A DNA stretch of 64,000 bases from Streptomyces sp. Tu 3180 (GTDB lineage Bacteria; Actinomycetota; Actinomycetes; Streptomycetales; Streptomycetaceae), in NCBI RefSeq assembly GCF_009852415.1, contig NZ_WOXS01000002.1, positions 3,698,001-3,762,000 of the forward strand, given 5' to 3'. Under the pieces are notes generated by a model. It was given only the letters and a program-made list of their open reading frames with translations. It ran no database searches and was not told the origin of the DNA. Shown in pieces: positions 43,167 to 52,695 of the stretch (its first letter is position 1; each line of letters begins with the position of its first letter). A program made the position numbers and the translations under genes.

Positions 43167-43619
43167 CTACGCGGGCAGCGGGCGGTCCTTCACCACGTGC
43201 TTCATCACCAGCGTGGACGTCAGCCGCTGCACCCCCGGCAGCGTGGCCAGGCGCTCGTCGTAGAGCCGCTGGTAGGCGGTGAGGTCGGCGGCGACCACCC
43301 GCAGCAGGTAGTCCGGCTCCCCGAACAGCCGCTGCGCCTCCAGCACCTCCTCCACCTCGCCGACCGCCCGCTCGAACTCCACGACCGTGTCCCGGTCCTC
43401 CTGCCGCATGGAGACGAACACCAGCGCCTCGAAGGTCAGCCCCACGGCGGCCGGGTCCACCACCGCCCGGTAGCCGCTGATCGCGCCCGACCGCTCCAGC
43501 TCCCGCAGCCTGCGGTGGCAGGGCGAGACGCTGAGCCGCACCCGCGCGGCCAGCTCCGTCACGGTCAGCCGCCCGTCCTGCTGAAGCTCGGCAAGAATCT
43601 TCCGGTCCATGTCGTCCAT
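43167..43619 (-). CDS. Lrp/AsnC-family transcriptional regulator
   Basis: 150 residues. The helix-turn-helix opens MDDMDRKILAELQQDGRLTV, then ELAARVRLSVSPCHRRLREL. The C-terminal RAM domain has LTFEALVFVSMRQ, GEPDYLLRVVAAD and a VQRLTSTLVMKHVVKD end. It likely senses an amino acid and controls the divergent LysE-type exporter, a classic arrangement (compare lysG/lysE). A 17-base inverted repeat abuts its start codon. Confidence 0.95.
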   Translation of the reverse strand: MDDMDRKILAELQQDGRLTVTELAARVRLSVSPCHRRLRELERSGAISGYRAVVDPAAVGLTFEALVFVSMRQEDRDTVVEFERAVGEVEEVLEAQRLFGEPDYLLRVVAADLTAYQRLYDERLATLPGVQRLTSTLVMKHVVKDRPLPA

Positions 43620-43636
43620 GGGGCAAATTCTGCCCC
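43620..43636. promoter_or_regulatory. Inverted repeat between the Lrp and LysE genes
   Basis: GGGGCA-AATTC-TGCCCC is a perfect 6-bp inverted repeat with an AT-rich centre, directly upstream of the Lrp start and about 65 bases before the LysE gene. It is a candidate Lrp-type operator. Confidence 0.5.
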
Positions 43637-43701
43637 GAAGTACGGGATGAGGGGGGAATTCAGGGAACACATTCGGCCCGATCCCGCCTAATCTCGCCCT
43701 C

Positions 43702-44328
43702 ATGGACACCGCGACCCTCCTCTCCTTCCTCGCCCTCGACCTGATGCTGGTGTGCGTACCGGGTGCCGACTGGGCGTACACGATCTCGGCCGGGCTGCGG
43801 GGACGGTCGGTGGTCGCGGCGGTCGGGGGCCTGGTGACCGGGTACGCGCTGCACACGGTGCTCGCCGCGGCGGGGCTGGCGGTGCTGGTCGCGGGCTCCC
43901 CGGTGCTGCTCACCGTGCTGACCGTGGCGGGGGCCGGGTACCTGGTGTGGCTGGGCTGGAGCGTGCTGCGCCGTCCCGGCACCCCGGGCGCGGACGGATC
44001 CGCCGCCGGGGAGAGCGGCGCCCGGGCCTTCCGGCGCGGGGCCGTGATCAGCGGCCTGAACCCCAAGGGCCTGCTGCTCTACCTCTCCGTCCTGCCCCAG
44101 TTCCTGGTCACGGGCGACGGCGCGCACCCGCCGGTGCCGGTGCAGACCGTCGCCCTGGGACTGCTGCACATGGCGTGCTGCGCGGTCGTCTACCTGTCCG
44201 TCGGCCTCGCCGCCCGCGCCGTCCTCGGCGCCCGCCCGGCGGCGGCCCGCGCGGTCGTGCGCACCTCGGGGGCGGCGATGCTCGGGATCGGCGCGTTCCT
44301 GCTGGTCCAGCGGCTGGCCCTGCTGTGA
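43702..44328 (+). CDS. LysE-family amino-acid exporter
   Basis: 208 residues with about six membrane segments. Family marks: LLSFLALDLMLVCVPGADWA at the start (the conserved PGP/PGAD turn), LRGRSVVAAVGGLVTGYA, a middle GAGYLVWLGWSVLR, and FRRGAVISGLNPKGLLLYLS. It exports an amino acid or homoserine-lactone-like compound by proton exchange. The divergent Lrp regulator probably controls it. Confidence 0.94.
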   Translation: MDTATLLSFLALDLMLVCVPGADWAYTISAGLRGRSVVAAVGGLVTGYALHTVLAAAGLAVLVAGSPVLLTVLTVAGAGYLVWLGWSVLRRPGTPGADGSAAGESGARAFRRGAVISGLNPKGLLLYLSVLPQFLVTGDGAHPPVPVQTVALGLLHMACCAVVYLSVGLAARAVLGARPAAARAVVRTSGAAMLGIGAFLLVQRLALL

Positions 44329-44493
44329 ACCCGGCGGGCCGGCGGTGCGGGGGAACACGGGGGCGCACGGCCGCTGTTGTGCCTCGTACGGGCCGGTCGC
44401 ACGCCGACGCGAACGCCCCGGTGGACGCCCCGGTGGGCGTTCGGGCGAGCGCCCCGGCCCCCGCAGTCGCCGAGCCTCAGGAGGAACCCGCTC

Positions 44494-44919
44494 ATGGCCC
44501 TGACCCGTGAAGAGCGCGAACAGTTCCTGGCCGAACTCCACATCGCCGCACTCGCGGTCGACTCGGGCCCGGGGCGCGCCCCGCTCACCGTGCCGATCTG
44601 GTACCAGTACGCGCCCGGCGGCGACGTGTGGGTCATGACCGGCAGGGACTCCCGCAAGAACGAGCTGATCCGCGCGGCCGGGCGGTTCTCGCTCCTGGTC
44701 GACCGGACCGAGCCCACCATCCGGTACGTGTCGGTGGAGGGGCCGGTCCTGGGGACCGCGCCCGCCACGATCGAGCAGCTGCGGGAGATCTCGGCCCGCT
44801 ACCTCCCGGCCGGCAAGGTCGAGGGCTACGTCGACTTCGCCTGGAAGAACCACGGCGAGCAGGTCGTCGTCCGCATGCGGCCCGAGCGCTGGGTGTCGTC
44901 CGACCTCGGGTCGGTGTGA
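44494..44919 (+). CDS. Pyridoxamine-5'-phosphate-oxidase-fold FMN/F420 protein
   Basis: 141 residues. ATG 44494 follows AGGAGGAA. The split-barrel signature is LTREEREQFLAELHIAALAV, then APLTVPIWYQYAPGGDVWVM, then TGRDSRKNELIRAAGRFSLL. Such short members bind FMN or F420 and are often general oxidoreductases. It is followed after 31 bases by a second, PdxH-like enzyme in the same direction, so the two probably form an operon. Confidence 0.9.
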   Translation: MALTREEREQFLAELHIAALAVDSGPGRAPLTVPIWYQYAPGGDVWVMTGRDSRKNELIRAAGRFSLLVDRTEPTIRYVSVEGPVLGTAPATIEQLREISARYLPAGKVEGYVDFAWKNHGEQVVVRMRPERWVSSDLGSV

Positions 44920-44950
44920 GCCCGGCCGCCCCGCGCACGAGAATCGGGAC

Positions 44951-45628
44951 ATGGGAACCGATCTCCACGAACTGCTGAGGTCACTGCGGGTGTGGGACCC
45001 CGCGGTCACCGAGCTGCCGCCCTTCGACCCGGCCACCGCGCCCGGCGACCCCCTGGACCTGTTCGCGCGGTGGTTCGCCGACGCGGTGGCGGCCGGGCAG
45101 TGCGAGCCGCACACCGTGTCCCTGGCGACGGCGGACGCGGAGGGGCTGCCGGACGTACGGATCGTGATCCTGCACGGCGCGGACGCCGACGGCTGGTCCT
45201 TCGCGACCCACGCGCACAGCCGCAAGGGCGGCCACCTCGCCGCCCGCCCGTACGCCGCGCTGGCCTTCTACTGGCCGGTGCTGGGCCGCCAGGTGCGCCT
45301 GCGCGGGCCCGTCGGCGTCGCCCCGGCCGAGGAGGCGCAGGCCGACCTGCACGTCCGCTCCACCGGTGCGCTGGCCTCCGCGCTGACCGGCCGGCAGAGC
45401 GGCGTCCTCGGCTCGGTGGAGGAGCTGGCCCGGGCCTCGGACGAGGCCTGGGAGCGGGCGCGGCGGGAGCCGGACGCCCCGGCGCCGTCCTGGACCCTGT
45501 ACCGCCTCCGGCCGGACGAGGTGGAGTTCTTCCAGGGCGACGCCCGGCGCCGGCACGTACGGCTGCGCTACCGGCGGGCGGAGCGCGGCGCGGCACCGGG
45601 ATGGGACCGGGAACTGCTCTGGCCGTGA
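44951..45628 (+). CDS. Pyridoxamine 5'-phosphate oxidase family (PdxH-like)
   Basis: 225 residues. PdxH-type features: DPLDLFARWFADAVAAGQ, CEPHTVSLATADAEGLPDVR, FATHAHSRKGGHLAARPYAA and the phosphate/FMN site RQVRLRGPV. The C-terminus LRPDEVEFFQGDARRRHVRL replaces the usual R.H.R end with RRRHVRLRY. The normal reaction is oxidation of pyridoxine/pyridoxamine phosphate to pyridoxal phosphate. Actinobacteria have several divergent paralogues, so the exact substrate is uncertain. Confidence 0.9.
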   Translation: MGTDLHELLRSLRVWDPAVTELPPFDPATAPGDPLDLFARWFADAVAAGQCEPHTVSLATADAEGLPDVRIVILHGADADGWSFATHAHSRKGGHLAARPYAALAFYWPVLGRQVRLRGPVGVAPAEEAQADLHVRSTGALASALTGRQSGVLGSVEELARASDEAWERARREPDAPAPSWTLYRLRPDEVEFFQGDARRRHVRLRYRRAERGAAPGWDRELLWP

Positions 45629-45818
45629 GGACCGGCGGCCCGGCGGCCGTGACGGTCGGGGGCGCGGTGTGCGCAACGGGCCCCGGCCGCGGGAAGGCAC
45701 CGGCGCGGGCGGGGAAGCCGTCCGGCTCCCCGGCGAGTCGGCGGGCGCCGGGAGGCACGGCCCGTGGTGCCGCCGGCCGGTCGCGGGGCGTCTCCGTGGT
45801 GCGCGGGGGCCTCCGGCG

Positions 45819-46433
45819 TCACGCGGGGGTGTCCGGCGGGGGCGGCTCCGGGTCGGTCGCGAGGCGGGCGTGCAGGTGGGCGTCGCGGAAGGCGTCGAGG
45901 CGGCCGGCCTCGAAGATCGCCCCGCGCATGGTCCCCTCGTACCCGAACCCGCACCGCTCGGCGACCCGGCAGGACGCCTCGTGCCCCACGGCGTGATCCA
46001 ACTCCAGCCGGTGCAGCCCGAGTTCGGTCAGGGCCCAGTGCGCGGCGAGCAGCAGTGCCCGGGTGGCCACCCCCCGGCCGCGCGCCTCCGGGAGCACCCA
46101 GTAGCCGACCAGGCCGCGCCGCAGCACCGGGTGGACCTCGTTGACGCCGACGTGCCCCAGCGGCGTACCGCTGCCGGCGTCGGCGATCCGGAAGGACGCC
46201 CCCGCGCCGTCCGCGTCGCGCCGCGCGCCCCGGCGCAGCGACTCCCGGGCGTCGGCCAGGTCCGTGATCGGCCGGAACGGGGTGTTCCAGCGGCGGAACT
46301 CCGGGTCGGTGAGGCCGCGCAGCCACGTCTGCGCGTCGGCCCGGGACTCCGGGTCCCAGGGGCGCAGACGCAGACCGTGGCCGCGGAGTTCGGGCAGGGG
46401 CCGGGGCCGGGTGCGCTCGCGTGTGGGGGCCAT
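45819..46433 (-). CDS. GNAT N-acetyltransferase (RimJ/RimL-like)
   Basis: 204 residues from ATG 46433. It has LRPWDPESRADAQTWLRGL at the start. The acetyl-CoA-binding stretch is GYWVLPEARGRGVATRALLL (R/Q-x-x-G-x-G/A type, here RGRGVA). It ends with ELDHAVGHEASCRVAERCGF. That is the usual order of ribosomal-protein-type acetyltransferases and small-molecule resistance enzymes. The substrate is unknown. No good ribosome site precedes the start. Confidence 0.92.
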   Translation of the reverse strand: MAPTRERTRPRPLPELRGHGLRLRPWDPESRADAQTWLRGLTDPEFRRWNTPFRPITDLADARESLRRGARRDADGAGASFRIADAGSGTPLGHVGVNEVHPVLRRGLVGYWVLPEARGRGVATRALLLAAHWALTELGLHRLELDHAVGHEASCRVAERCGFGYEGTMRGAIFEAGRLDAFRDAHLHARLATDPEPPPPDTPA

Positions 46434-46612
46434 GGGGACATTCAAACCCGCCGGGCCGTCCGGCACAGGGGAATCCCCACGCCGGTCCGCCGCGCGAACG
46501 AGCAGGCGGCGCCACCGCCCTTGCCCACGATCCCCACAGACGTGATCAATCCGCAACCAATTCCGGTCTTGACCGAGACCCATCAAGCAGGTGCGTGGTT
46601 ACGCTCGCGCTC

Positions 46613-47818
46613 ATGACCGACTCCACCACGTCCGCGCAGCCCACCGCGTCCCACCCGGCGGACCGTCCCGTCTACGTCGTCGGCGGCGGCCCGGGCGGGC
46701 TCTCCGTCGCGTACGCGTTGCGCGCGCGGGGGATACGGGCCGTCGTGCTGGAGCGGTCCGACCGGGTGGGCGCGTCCTGGCGGCGCCACTACGACCGGCT
46801 GCGGCTGCACACCACCCGGCGCCTGTCCGCCCTGCCCGGTCTGCCGATGCCGCGCCGGTTCGGGCGGTGGGTGTCCCGGGACGACGTGGTCCGGTACCTG
46901 GAGAAGTACGCCGAGCACCACCGCCTGGAGATCGTCACCGGCGTCGAGGTGTCGCGCGTCGAGCGCACCGCGGACGGCACCGGCTGGCTGCTGCACGCCA
47001 CCGGCGGCCGCGAGCTGACCGGCGCCGCGGTCGTCGTGGCCACCGGTCACAACCACACGCCCCGCGTCCCCGACTGGCCCGGCCTCGACACCTACCCGGG
47101 CGAGTTCCTGCACGCCTGCGCGTACCGCGACGCGAGCCCCTTCGCCGGGCGGGACGTGCTCGTCGTCGGGATCGGCAACACGGGTGCCGAGATCGCCGTC
47201 GACCTGGTGGAGGGCGGGGCCTCCCGGGTGCGGCTGTCGGTCCGCACCGCTCCGTACGTCCTGCGCCGCTCGACCGCCGGCTGGGCCGCGCAGTACTCGG
47301 GCGTGCTGTCCCGGCGGCTTCCCGTCGGCCTGGTGGACCGGCTGGCCCGGCCGCTGGTCAGGATGACCATGCCGGACCTGTCGGCCCACGGCCTGCCCCG
47401 TCCGGAGGCCGGGCTCTCCACCAGGGCCGCCGAGGGGGCCGTGCCCGTCCTGGACACCGGTCTGGTCGACGCCGTCCGGAAGGGGGACGTGGAGGTCGTG
47501 GCCGCCGTGAAGGGGTTCGAGGGCGGCGAGGTGGTGCTCGCCGACGGCGGCCGCATCCGCCCGGAGGCGGTCGTCGCGGCCACGGGCTACCTGCGCGGCC
47601 TGGAGGGCCTCGTCGGTCACCTCGGCGTGCTCGACGAGCGCGGCAGACCGGTCGTCCGCGGCGCCCGCACCCCGCACGGCGCTCCCGGCCTGTACTTCAC
47701 CGGCTTCACCACCCCCCTCAGCGGCAGCCTGCGCGAACTGGCCCTCGACGCCCGGCGGATCGCCCGGGCGGTGGCCCGCGACGGGGCCCCGGGCGTCTCC
47801 CGCCTGCCCGTCGGCTGA
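46613..47818 (+). CDS. Flavin-containing monooxygenase-like FAD/NAD(P)-binding protein
   Basis: 401 residues from ATG 46613. The FAD-binding Rossmann motif is VVGGGPGGLSVAYALRARG near residue 22. The NADPH motif VVGIGNTGAEIAVDL lies near 185. WRRHYDRLRLHTTRRLSALP follows the first, as in CzcO/YUCCA-type monooxygenases, and ATGYLRGLEGLVG is the conserved late motif. It oxidises a heteroatom or carbonyl in an unknown substrate. It is divergent from the GNAT gene and converges on the MFS gene with a 16-base gap. Confidence 0.93.
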   Translation: MTDSTTSAQPTASHPADRPVYVVGGGPGGLSVAYALRARGIRAVVLERSDRVGASWRRHYDRLRLHTTRRLSALPGLPMPRRFGRWVSRDDVVRYLEKYAEHHRLEIVTGVEVSRVERTADGTGWLLHATGGRELTGAAVVVATGHNHTPRVPDWPGLDTYPGEFLHACAYRDASPFAGRDVLVVGIGNTGAEIAVDLVEGGASRVRLSVRTAPYVLRRSTAGWAAQYSGVLSRRLPVGLVDRLARPLVRMTMPDLSAHGLPRPEAGLSTRAAEGAVPVLDTGLVDAVRKGDVEVVAAVKGFEGGEVVLADGGRIRPEAVVAATGYLRGLEGLVGHLGVLDERGRPVVRGARTPHGAPGLYFTGFTTPLSGSLRELALDARRIARAVARDGAPGVSRLPVG

Positions 47819-47834
47819 GTACCCCGGGCGGCCG

Positions 47835-49154
47835 TCAGACGGCCGTCGCGCGTCCGGGGGCGGCCGGCCGGCGCCGGATCACCAGCGCCATCAGCGCCGC
47901 CGCCGCGCACAGCGCTCCCGAGGCGTACCAGACCACGTCGTAGGAGCCGAAGGCGTCCCGCGCGACGCCGCCGAGGAAGGCGACGAGGGCGGCGCCGACC
48001 TGGTGGGAGGCGAGGACCCAGCCGAAGACGATCGGGCTGTCGTCGCCGTAGTGCTCGCGGCACAGGGCGAGGGTGGGCGGGACGGTGGCGACCCAGTCGA
48101 GGCCGTAGAAGACGATGAAGAGGACCATCGGGGGGTGGACGCTGGGGGCGAGGAGGAGGGGCAGGAAGAGCAGGGAGACGCCGCGCAGGGCGTAGTAGAC
48201 GGCGAGCAGGCGGCGCGCGTCGAAGCGGTCGGTGAACCAGCCGGAGGCCACCGTGCCGACGACGTCGAACACCCCGATGACGGCCAGCAGCGAGGCGGCC
48301 GCGGTGATCGGCATGCCGTGGTCGTGGGAGGCGGGCACGAAGTGGGTCTGGATCAGGCCGTTGGTCGAGGCGCCGCAGATCGCGAAGGTGCCGGCGAGCA
48401 GCCAGAACGGTCCGGTGCGCACCGCGGAGGACAGGACCCCGAGCGCACGGCGGGCGGCGCCCGGGACGGGCTCGGGCTTCGGCACGAACTCCTGCGCCCC
48501 GTACGGCTTCTCCCCCACGTCGGCCGGGTGGTCGTGCAGCAGCAGCCAGACGAAGGGGACGACCGCGAGGGCGGCCAGCGCCACGGTGACGGCCGCCGGG
48601 CGCCAGTCGTGCTCCGAGACGATCCAGGACAGCACGGGCAGGAAGATCAGCTGCCCGGAGGCGGACGCGGCGGTGAGGATGCCGCTGACCAGGCCGCGGC
48701 GCTCGGTGAACCAGCGGTTGGTGACGGTGGCGGCGAAGGCGAGCGCCATGGAGCCGGAGCCGAGGCCCACCAGCAGGCCCCAGCACAGCAGGAGCTGCCA
48801 GGGCGCCGTCATCCACACCGTCAGGCCCGAGCCGAGCGCGATCACGGTGAGGGCGGCCGCGACGACCCGCCGGATGCCGTAGCGGTCCATCAGCGCCGCC
48901 GCGAAGGGGGCGGTGAGGCCGTACAGGGCGAGGTTCACGGAGACCGCGGCGCCGATGGTGCCGCGCGACCAGCCGAACTCCTCGTGCAGCGGGTCGATGA
49001 ACAGGCCCGGCACGGAGCGGAAGGCGGCCGCGCCGATGATCGTCACGAAGGTGACGGCGGCGACGAACCACGCGCGGTGGACGCGGCTGCGGGTCGGCGT
49101 GCGGCCGCTCGCGGGCTGCTCCACGGCGGCGGCTGTCTCGCTTGTCTGGGTCAC
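47835..49154 (-). CDS. MFS transporter (oxalate/formate-antiporter or monocarboxylate type)
   Basis: 439 residues with 12 membrane segments. RSVPGLFIDPLHEEFGWSRG after helix 1 is typical of the OFA/MCT branch. DRYGIRRV lies after helix 2, and GSGSMALAFAATVTNRWFTE with RRGLVSGILTAASASGQL are the strongest matches. It probably moves a monocarboxylate or drug-like anion. It is divergent from the GlxA-type regulator with a 71-base gap, which suggests that regulator controls it. Confidence 0.93.
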   Translation of the reverse strand: MTQTSETAAAVEQPASGRTPTRSRVHRAWFVAAVTFVTIIGAAAFRSVPGLFIDPLHEEFGWSRGTIGAAVSVNLALYGLTAPFAAALMDRYGIRRVVAAALTVIALGSGLTVWMTAPWQLLLCWGLLVGLGSGSMALAFAATVTNRWFTERRGLVSGILTAASASGQLIFLPVLSWIVSEHDWRPAAVTVALAALAVVPFVWLLLHDHPADVGEKPYGAQEFVPKPEPVPGAARRALGVLSSAVRTGPFWLLAGTFAICGASTNGLIQTHFVPASHDHGMPITAAASLLAVIGVFDVVGTVASGWFTDRFDARRLLAVYYALRGVSLLFLPLLLAPSVHPPMVLFIVFYGLDWVATVPPTLALCREHYGDDSPIVFGWVLASHQVGAALVAFLGGVARDAFGSYDVVWYASGALCAAAALMALVIRRRPAAPGRATAV

Positions 49155-49225
49155 GTCATAGATCGTGTGGGGGCCGGGCCTCCCGATCGAGTGGCCCGAA
49201 GGACAGCGTTCGCTAGGATCGGGCC

Positions 49226-50266
49226 ATGGATCCGGCCGACCGCACGCCCCGCACCGACGCGTTCCGGCCCCACCGCGTCGTCGTCCTCGCCCTCGACGGG
49301 CTGCTCCCCTTCGAGCTGGGCATCCCGCACCGCATCTTCGGCCGCCCCAGGGACGCGCACGGGCGGCGGCTGTACGAGGTCGTCACCTGCTCGGTCCGGC
49401 CGCCCGGGCCGGTCGAGACGGACGCCGACTTCGCCGTCCACGTCGGCAACGGCCCGGAGGCGCTCGCCACCGCCGACACGGTGGTCGTCCCCGCCTCCTA
49501 CGAACTGGGCCCGGTGTACGAGCGGGGCGAGCTGACCGGCGAGCTGGCCGCCGCCCTCGCGCGCGTCCGGCCCGGCACCCGGCTCGCCTCCATCTGCACC
49601 GGCGTCTACGTCCTCGCCGCCGCCGGTCTCCTCGACGGCCGGCCCGCCACCACCCACTGGGCGGACGCCGAGCGGTTCCAGCGGCTCTTCCCCCGCGTCG
49701 CGGTCGACCCGGACGTGCTGTTCGTCGACGACGGCGACATCCTGACCTCCGCGGGCGTCGCGGCCGGCATCGACCTGTGCCTGCACATCGTGCGGCGCGA
49801 CCACGGCGCCACCGTCGCCAACGAGGTGGCCCGCCGCACGGTCGTGCCGCCGCACCGCGACGGCGGACAGGCGCAGTACGTCCAGCGGCCGGTGCCCGAT
49901 CCGCAGCAGGCGTCCACCACCGGCGCCCGCGCGTGGGCACTGGGCCGCCTGCACGAGCCGATCCAGCTGCGCGACATGGCCGCGCGGGAGTCGATGTCGG
50001 TCCGCACCTTCACGCGCCGTTTCCGCGAGGAGACCGGCGTCAGCCCGGGGCAGTGGCTGACCCAGCAGCGGGTGGAGCGGGCCCGGCACCTGCTGGAGTC
50101 CACCGGTCTGTCGGTGGACCGGGTGGCCCGCGACGCGGGGTTCGGTTCGGCCCAGTCGATGCGGCAGCACCTCCAGGCGGCGCTGGGGGTGACGCCGACG
50201 GCGTACCGGCGGACGTTCCGGGCGGGCAAGTCCGAACCCGGCTCGCCCGCCTCCGTCGGAACGTGA
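49226..50266 (+). CDS. GlxA-family AraC-type regulator (DJ-1/PfpI + HTH)
   Basis: 346 residues. Residues about 12-190 are a DJ-1/PfpI-like domain, with VVLALDGLLPFELGIP and LASICTGVYVLAAAGLL (the Cys at the nucleophile-elbow position). The C-terminal about 100 residues are a double AraC helix-turn-helix: MAARESMSVRTFTRRFREE, then GVSPGQWLTQQRVERARHLL. Such proteins sense small metabolites and activate transport or catabolic genes. It is divergent from the MFS transporter, its likeliest target. Confidence 0.95.
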   Translation: MDPADRTPRTDAFRPHRVVVLALDGLLPFELGIPHRIFGRPRDAHGRRLYEVVTCSVRPPGPVETDADFAVHVGNGPEALATADTVVVPASYELGPVYERGELTGELAAALARVRPGTRLASICTGVYVLAAAGLLDGRPATTHWADAERFQRLFPRVAVDPDVLFVDDGDILTSAGVAAGIDLCLHIVRRDHGATVANEVARRTVVPPHRDGGQAQYVQRPVPDPQQASTTGARAWALGRLHEPIQLRDMAARESMSVRTFTRRFREETGVSPGQWLTQQRVERARHLLESTGLSVDRVARDAGFGSAQSMRQHLQAALGVTPTAYRRTFRAGKSEPGSPASVGT

Positions 50267-50637
50267 GCGCCGCGCACCGCGCACCGGAATCCCGCGAAGC
50301 CACCCCCAGCCTGTGGAGGAACGGGCCGTCGCGCGTCGCGCACGGCGGCGGTGCGGCGCTGTCCGCCCCGAGCACGGCAGCGCCGCACCGCCTCCCGAAT
50401 CCGGCGCTCCCTCCCCCGGTCCCCTCGGCCTTGCGGGAACCGACGCCGGATCACGACCCACACTCGCCGAGGGCCTCCGTCGTCGAAGCCCTCGCCGTCC
50501 CCTCACGGCGAATCGCTGACGACCAGAGTGATCAATCGGTCACCGCGCGTCAACACCGTTTCGGGTGACTATGAGTTGCTTCAGGTATATGCCCGGTTTA
50601 TGGGCACCGCGCACGGGAGCACACCCGGCGCACCGGT
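50267..50637. other. Gene-free intergenic stretch, about 370 bases
   Basis: It lies between convergent genes, the GlxA-type regulator and the anti-sigma-type ATPase. I see no gene, no strong hairpin and no repeat. The centre (50500-50620) is less GC-rich. Confidence 0.5.
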
Positions 50638-51123
50638 TCACGCCCAGGCCCGCGCGGGCGGCCGGCCGTGCACCTGTGCACCGAGGCCGCCGCCGCAGGG
50701 CGCCGCGGCCTCACGCGTGCGCGCACAGCGGTCCAGTTCGCACCAGATGCGCTTCCCGGCGCCCTCGGAGCTCCAGCCCCAGCGGTCGGCCAGGCCGTCC
50801 ACGAGGGCGAGCCCGCGCCCGCCGGTGGCCTCGTCGCCCGCGCAACGCGGCACCGGCGCCCGGTCGCTGCGGTCGGCCACCTCCAGGCGGACGGTGGCCT
50901 CCCCGGCCTCCGCGCCCGGCAGGGACAGCCGCAGCACGGCCGGACAGCCGGTGTGCACCACGGCGTTGGTGACGAGCTCCGAGACGAGCAGGATCAGCGT
51001 CTCGGCGAGCGGTTCGTCGGCCTCTATGCCGGCCCCGGCCAGACGCGAGCGGGCCCACCGCCGGGCCCGTCCCACCTCAGCGGGGTCGGGCCGGATCTCC
51101 AGCTGCACTTGAAGCACCTGCAC
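50638..51123 (-). CDS. Anti-sigma-type histidine-kinase-like ATPase (HATPase_c_2)
   Basis: 161 residues. The GHKL ATP-binding motifs are ETLILLVSELVTNAVVHTG (N-box), VRLEVADRSDRAP (G1) and EATGGRGLALVDGLADRWG (G2), with a final GKRIWCEL strand. This is the RsbW/SpoIIAB-like fold that binds and phosphorylates STAS antagonists and may hold a sigma factor. The family is greatly expanded in Streptomyces. A STAS protein, a sigma factor and a calcium-binding protein are encoded within 3 kb. The C-terminal about 30 residues are a disordered tail. Confidence 0.92.
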   Translation of the reverse strand: MQVLQVQLEIRPDPAEVGRARRWARSRLAGAGIEADEPLAETLILLVSELVTNAVVHTGCPAVLRLSLPGAEAGEATVRLEVADRSDRAPVPRCAGDEATGGRGLALVDGLADRWGWSSEGAGKRIWCELDRCARTREAAAPCGGGLGAQVHGRPPARAWA

Positions 51124-51936
51124 CGCTCACACCATCCGAACCGGCGGACACTTGGACTCGCGCCTCACGAGGGCCACGATCGTAGCCATTTTCTGCATGG
51201 CCAGAACAACGGCCGGGACATGGATCACGGAACGTGAATCCCTTGCAGGAAAGCATGGTTGACGTACAGTCACGCCAACAAGCGCTTCGGGCATATTCCA
51301 GCGCGAAGGAGTACCCGTGCGGCATACTGTGCGACGCCCGCCGCAAGGGGTCGAACGGGCGGCGGCGTCCGGCCCGGCCGCCCGGCGAACGGCGGCAGGC
51401 ACCGGCGGATCCGGAGTCACCTCGGGGGCGATTCCGGCGCGGTGCGTGCTCCCAACCACTCGCATCTCACACAAGGTACCGGAGCGGACGTCCGACTCCG
51501 GGCCGTGACGGGTCACGCACGGGACACGACCGGGCATCAACGCTCCGTGACCACGGACGTGCCACGTTCCGTGACATCCGCGCGGAGCGCTCGGCGCCCT
51601 CGCGGACGGGGGCTGCGCCGGGCCGTTCCGGAGGGCGGACCGCCGGCGCGCCTCCCTCACCGTCCGTGCGCGAATCCGCACGTCGGGTCCTCGGCGGGGC
51701 GCGGACGCGCCTCCGGCCCCCGGTGGCGCGGCGTCCGCCGGGGCGCCGGCGGCGGCGTCCCGGCGGACCGCCGCGCGAGCCGCCTCCCCGGGGACGGCGT
51801 CCCCGCGCGCGGGCGGGCCGCCGCCCGGTGGGCCCCGGCCGGGCGCCCGAACCGTTCACGGGTCCGGGCGTGTTGCGCCGCCCGTCCGCATACGCGTGTG
51901 CGGACCGCGGGCGTGCGTACGGACCGCGGGCGAGCG
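51124..51936. other. Intergenic stretch of about 810 bases, mostly gene-free
   Basis: It begins with the AT-richer upstream region of the leftward ATPase gene. One short frame at 51317 has a good ribosome site. From 51520 to 51930 the sequence is extreme GC with Pro/Arg/Gly-only frames, and I see nothing in it. Confidence 0.5.
51317..51508 (+). CDS. Possible small protein (63 aa)
   Basis: GTG 51317 has AAGGAG six bases upstream, and the preceding region is AT-richer with a promoter-like look (GCATACTGT, GTTGACGTACAGT near 51258). The frame reads MRHTVRRPPQGVERAAASG and ends TTRISHKVPERTSDSGP. It is polar and disordered with no family match. It is divergent from the anti-sigma-type ATPase gene, so it could be a small regulator or simply a leader frame. 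Confidence 0.35.
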   Translation: MRHTVRRPPQGVERAAASGPAARRTAAGTGGSGVTSGAIPARCVLPTTRISHKVPERTSDSGP

Positions 51937-52449
51937 CTACTCGGGGACGGTGAAGTAGCGCGCGAAGGCGCGCACGATCTCCTCCTCGCCGATCCTGCCG
52001 TCGCCGTCCGCGTCCAGCGCGGCGGCCGCCGCGCGGGCCTGGTCCCCGGAGACCCCGAGCACCTGGAGGACGCGCACGACGTCCTCGACGGTGGCCGCCC
52101 CGTCGCCGTCGGCGTCGGCGACGTCGAGGGCCGCGTGCAGGAAGGGGCGGGCGATCTCCGCGAACCGGTCCGGGTTGTCCCGCAGCCGCTTGACCGCGCC
52201 GTTCACGAACTCCTCGCGCGTGATGCGCTGGTCGCCGTCCCGGTCCGCGATCCCCGCCATGCCCTGCCAGAACGCCTCGGCACCGCCGTACAGGGCCTGG
52301 CCCTTGTCGGAGCGGGCCGCGACGCCGAACTCGGCGAGCAGCGCCTTGGCCGCTCCGCTGAAGTCCTCGCGGTCGATGTAGCCGTTGCCGTCCTGGTCGC
52401 AGGTGGCGAACCGGGCCGCGATCCTGCGCTCGTACTCACTGGTGACCAT
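51937..52449 (-). CDS. EF-hand calcium-binding protein (four loops)
   Basis: 170 residues from ATG 52449. Four calcium loops are visible: DQDGNGYIDRED near residue 18, DRDGDQRITREE near 69, DADGDGAATVED near 112 and DADGDGRIGEEE near 146. Loops 1, 2 and 4 have the full acidic set. Loop 3 has alanines where a hydrophobic residue is usual. The overall arrangement matches calerythrin-like proteins. It is cytoplasmic and could buffer or sense Ca2+. It lies beside a STAS antagonist and sigma factor. Confidence 0.95.
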   Translation of the reverse strand: MVTSEYERRIAARFATCDQDGNGYIDREDFSGAAKALLAEFGVAARSDKGQALYGGAEAFWQGMAGIADRDGDQRITREEFVNGAVKRLRDNPDRFAEIARPFLHAALDVADADGDGAATVEDVVRVLQVLGVSGDQARAAAAALDADGDGRIGEEEIVRAFARYFTVPE

Positions 52450-52695
52450 GTCTTTTTCAGGCCGCCTTAGGTCAGTGGGGTCGTATCGCTGGGAGCGTAC
52501 GTCGTGCGGGGCCGTCCGGGAGCCCGAAAGCGGCGCCTGTGCCAGGACCGGGGAAATTCCGGGACAACCGCGTGGCACGGGCGGGTGGACGCGCACGGCT
52601 CCGCGGACGGGGCGCGCGCGTGCGGCCGTCACCCGGCCGGTGCCGGGCACGCTCCCGCGGCCGGACGGCGCGCCGCCGGCGGAAGGGGACGCGGC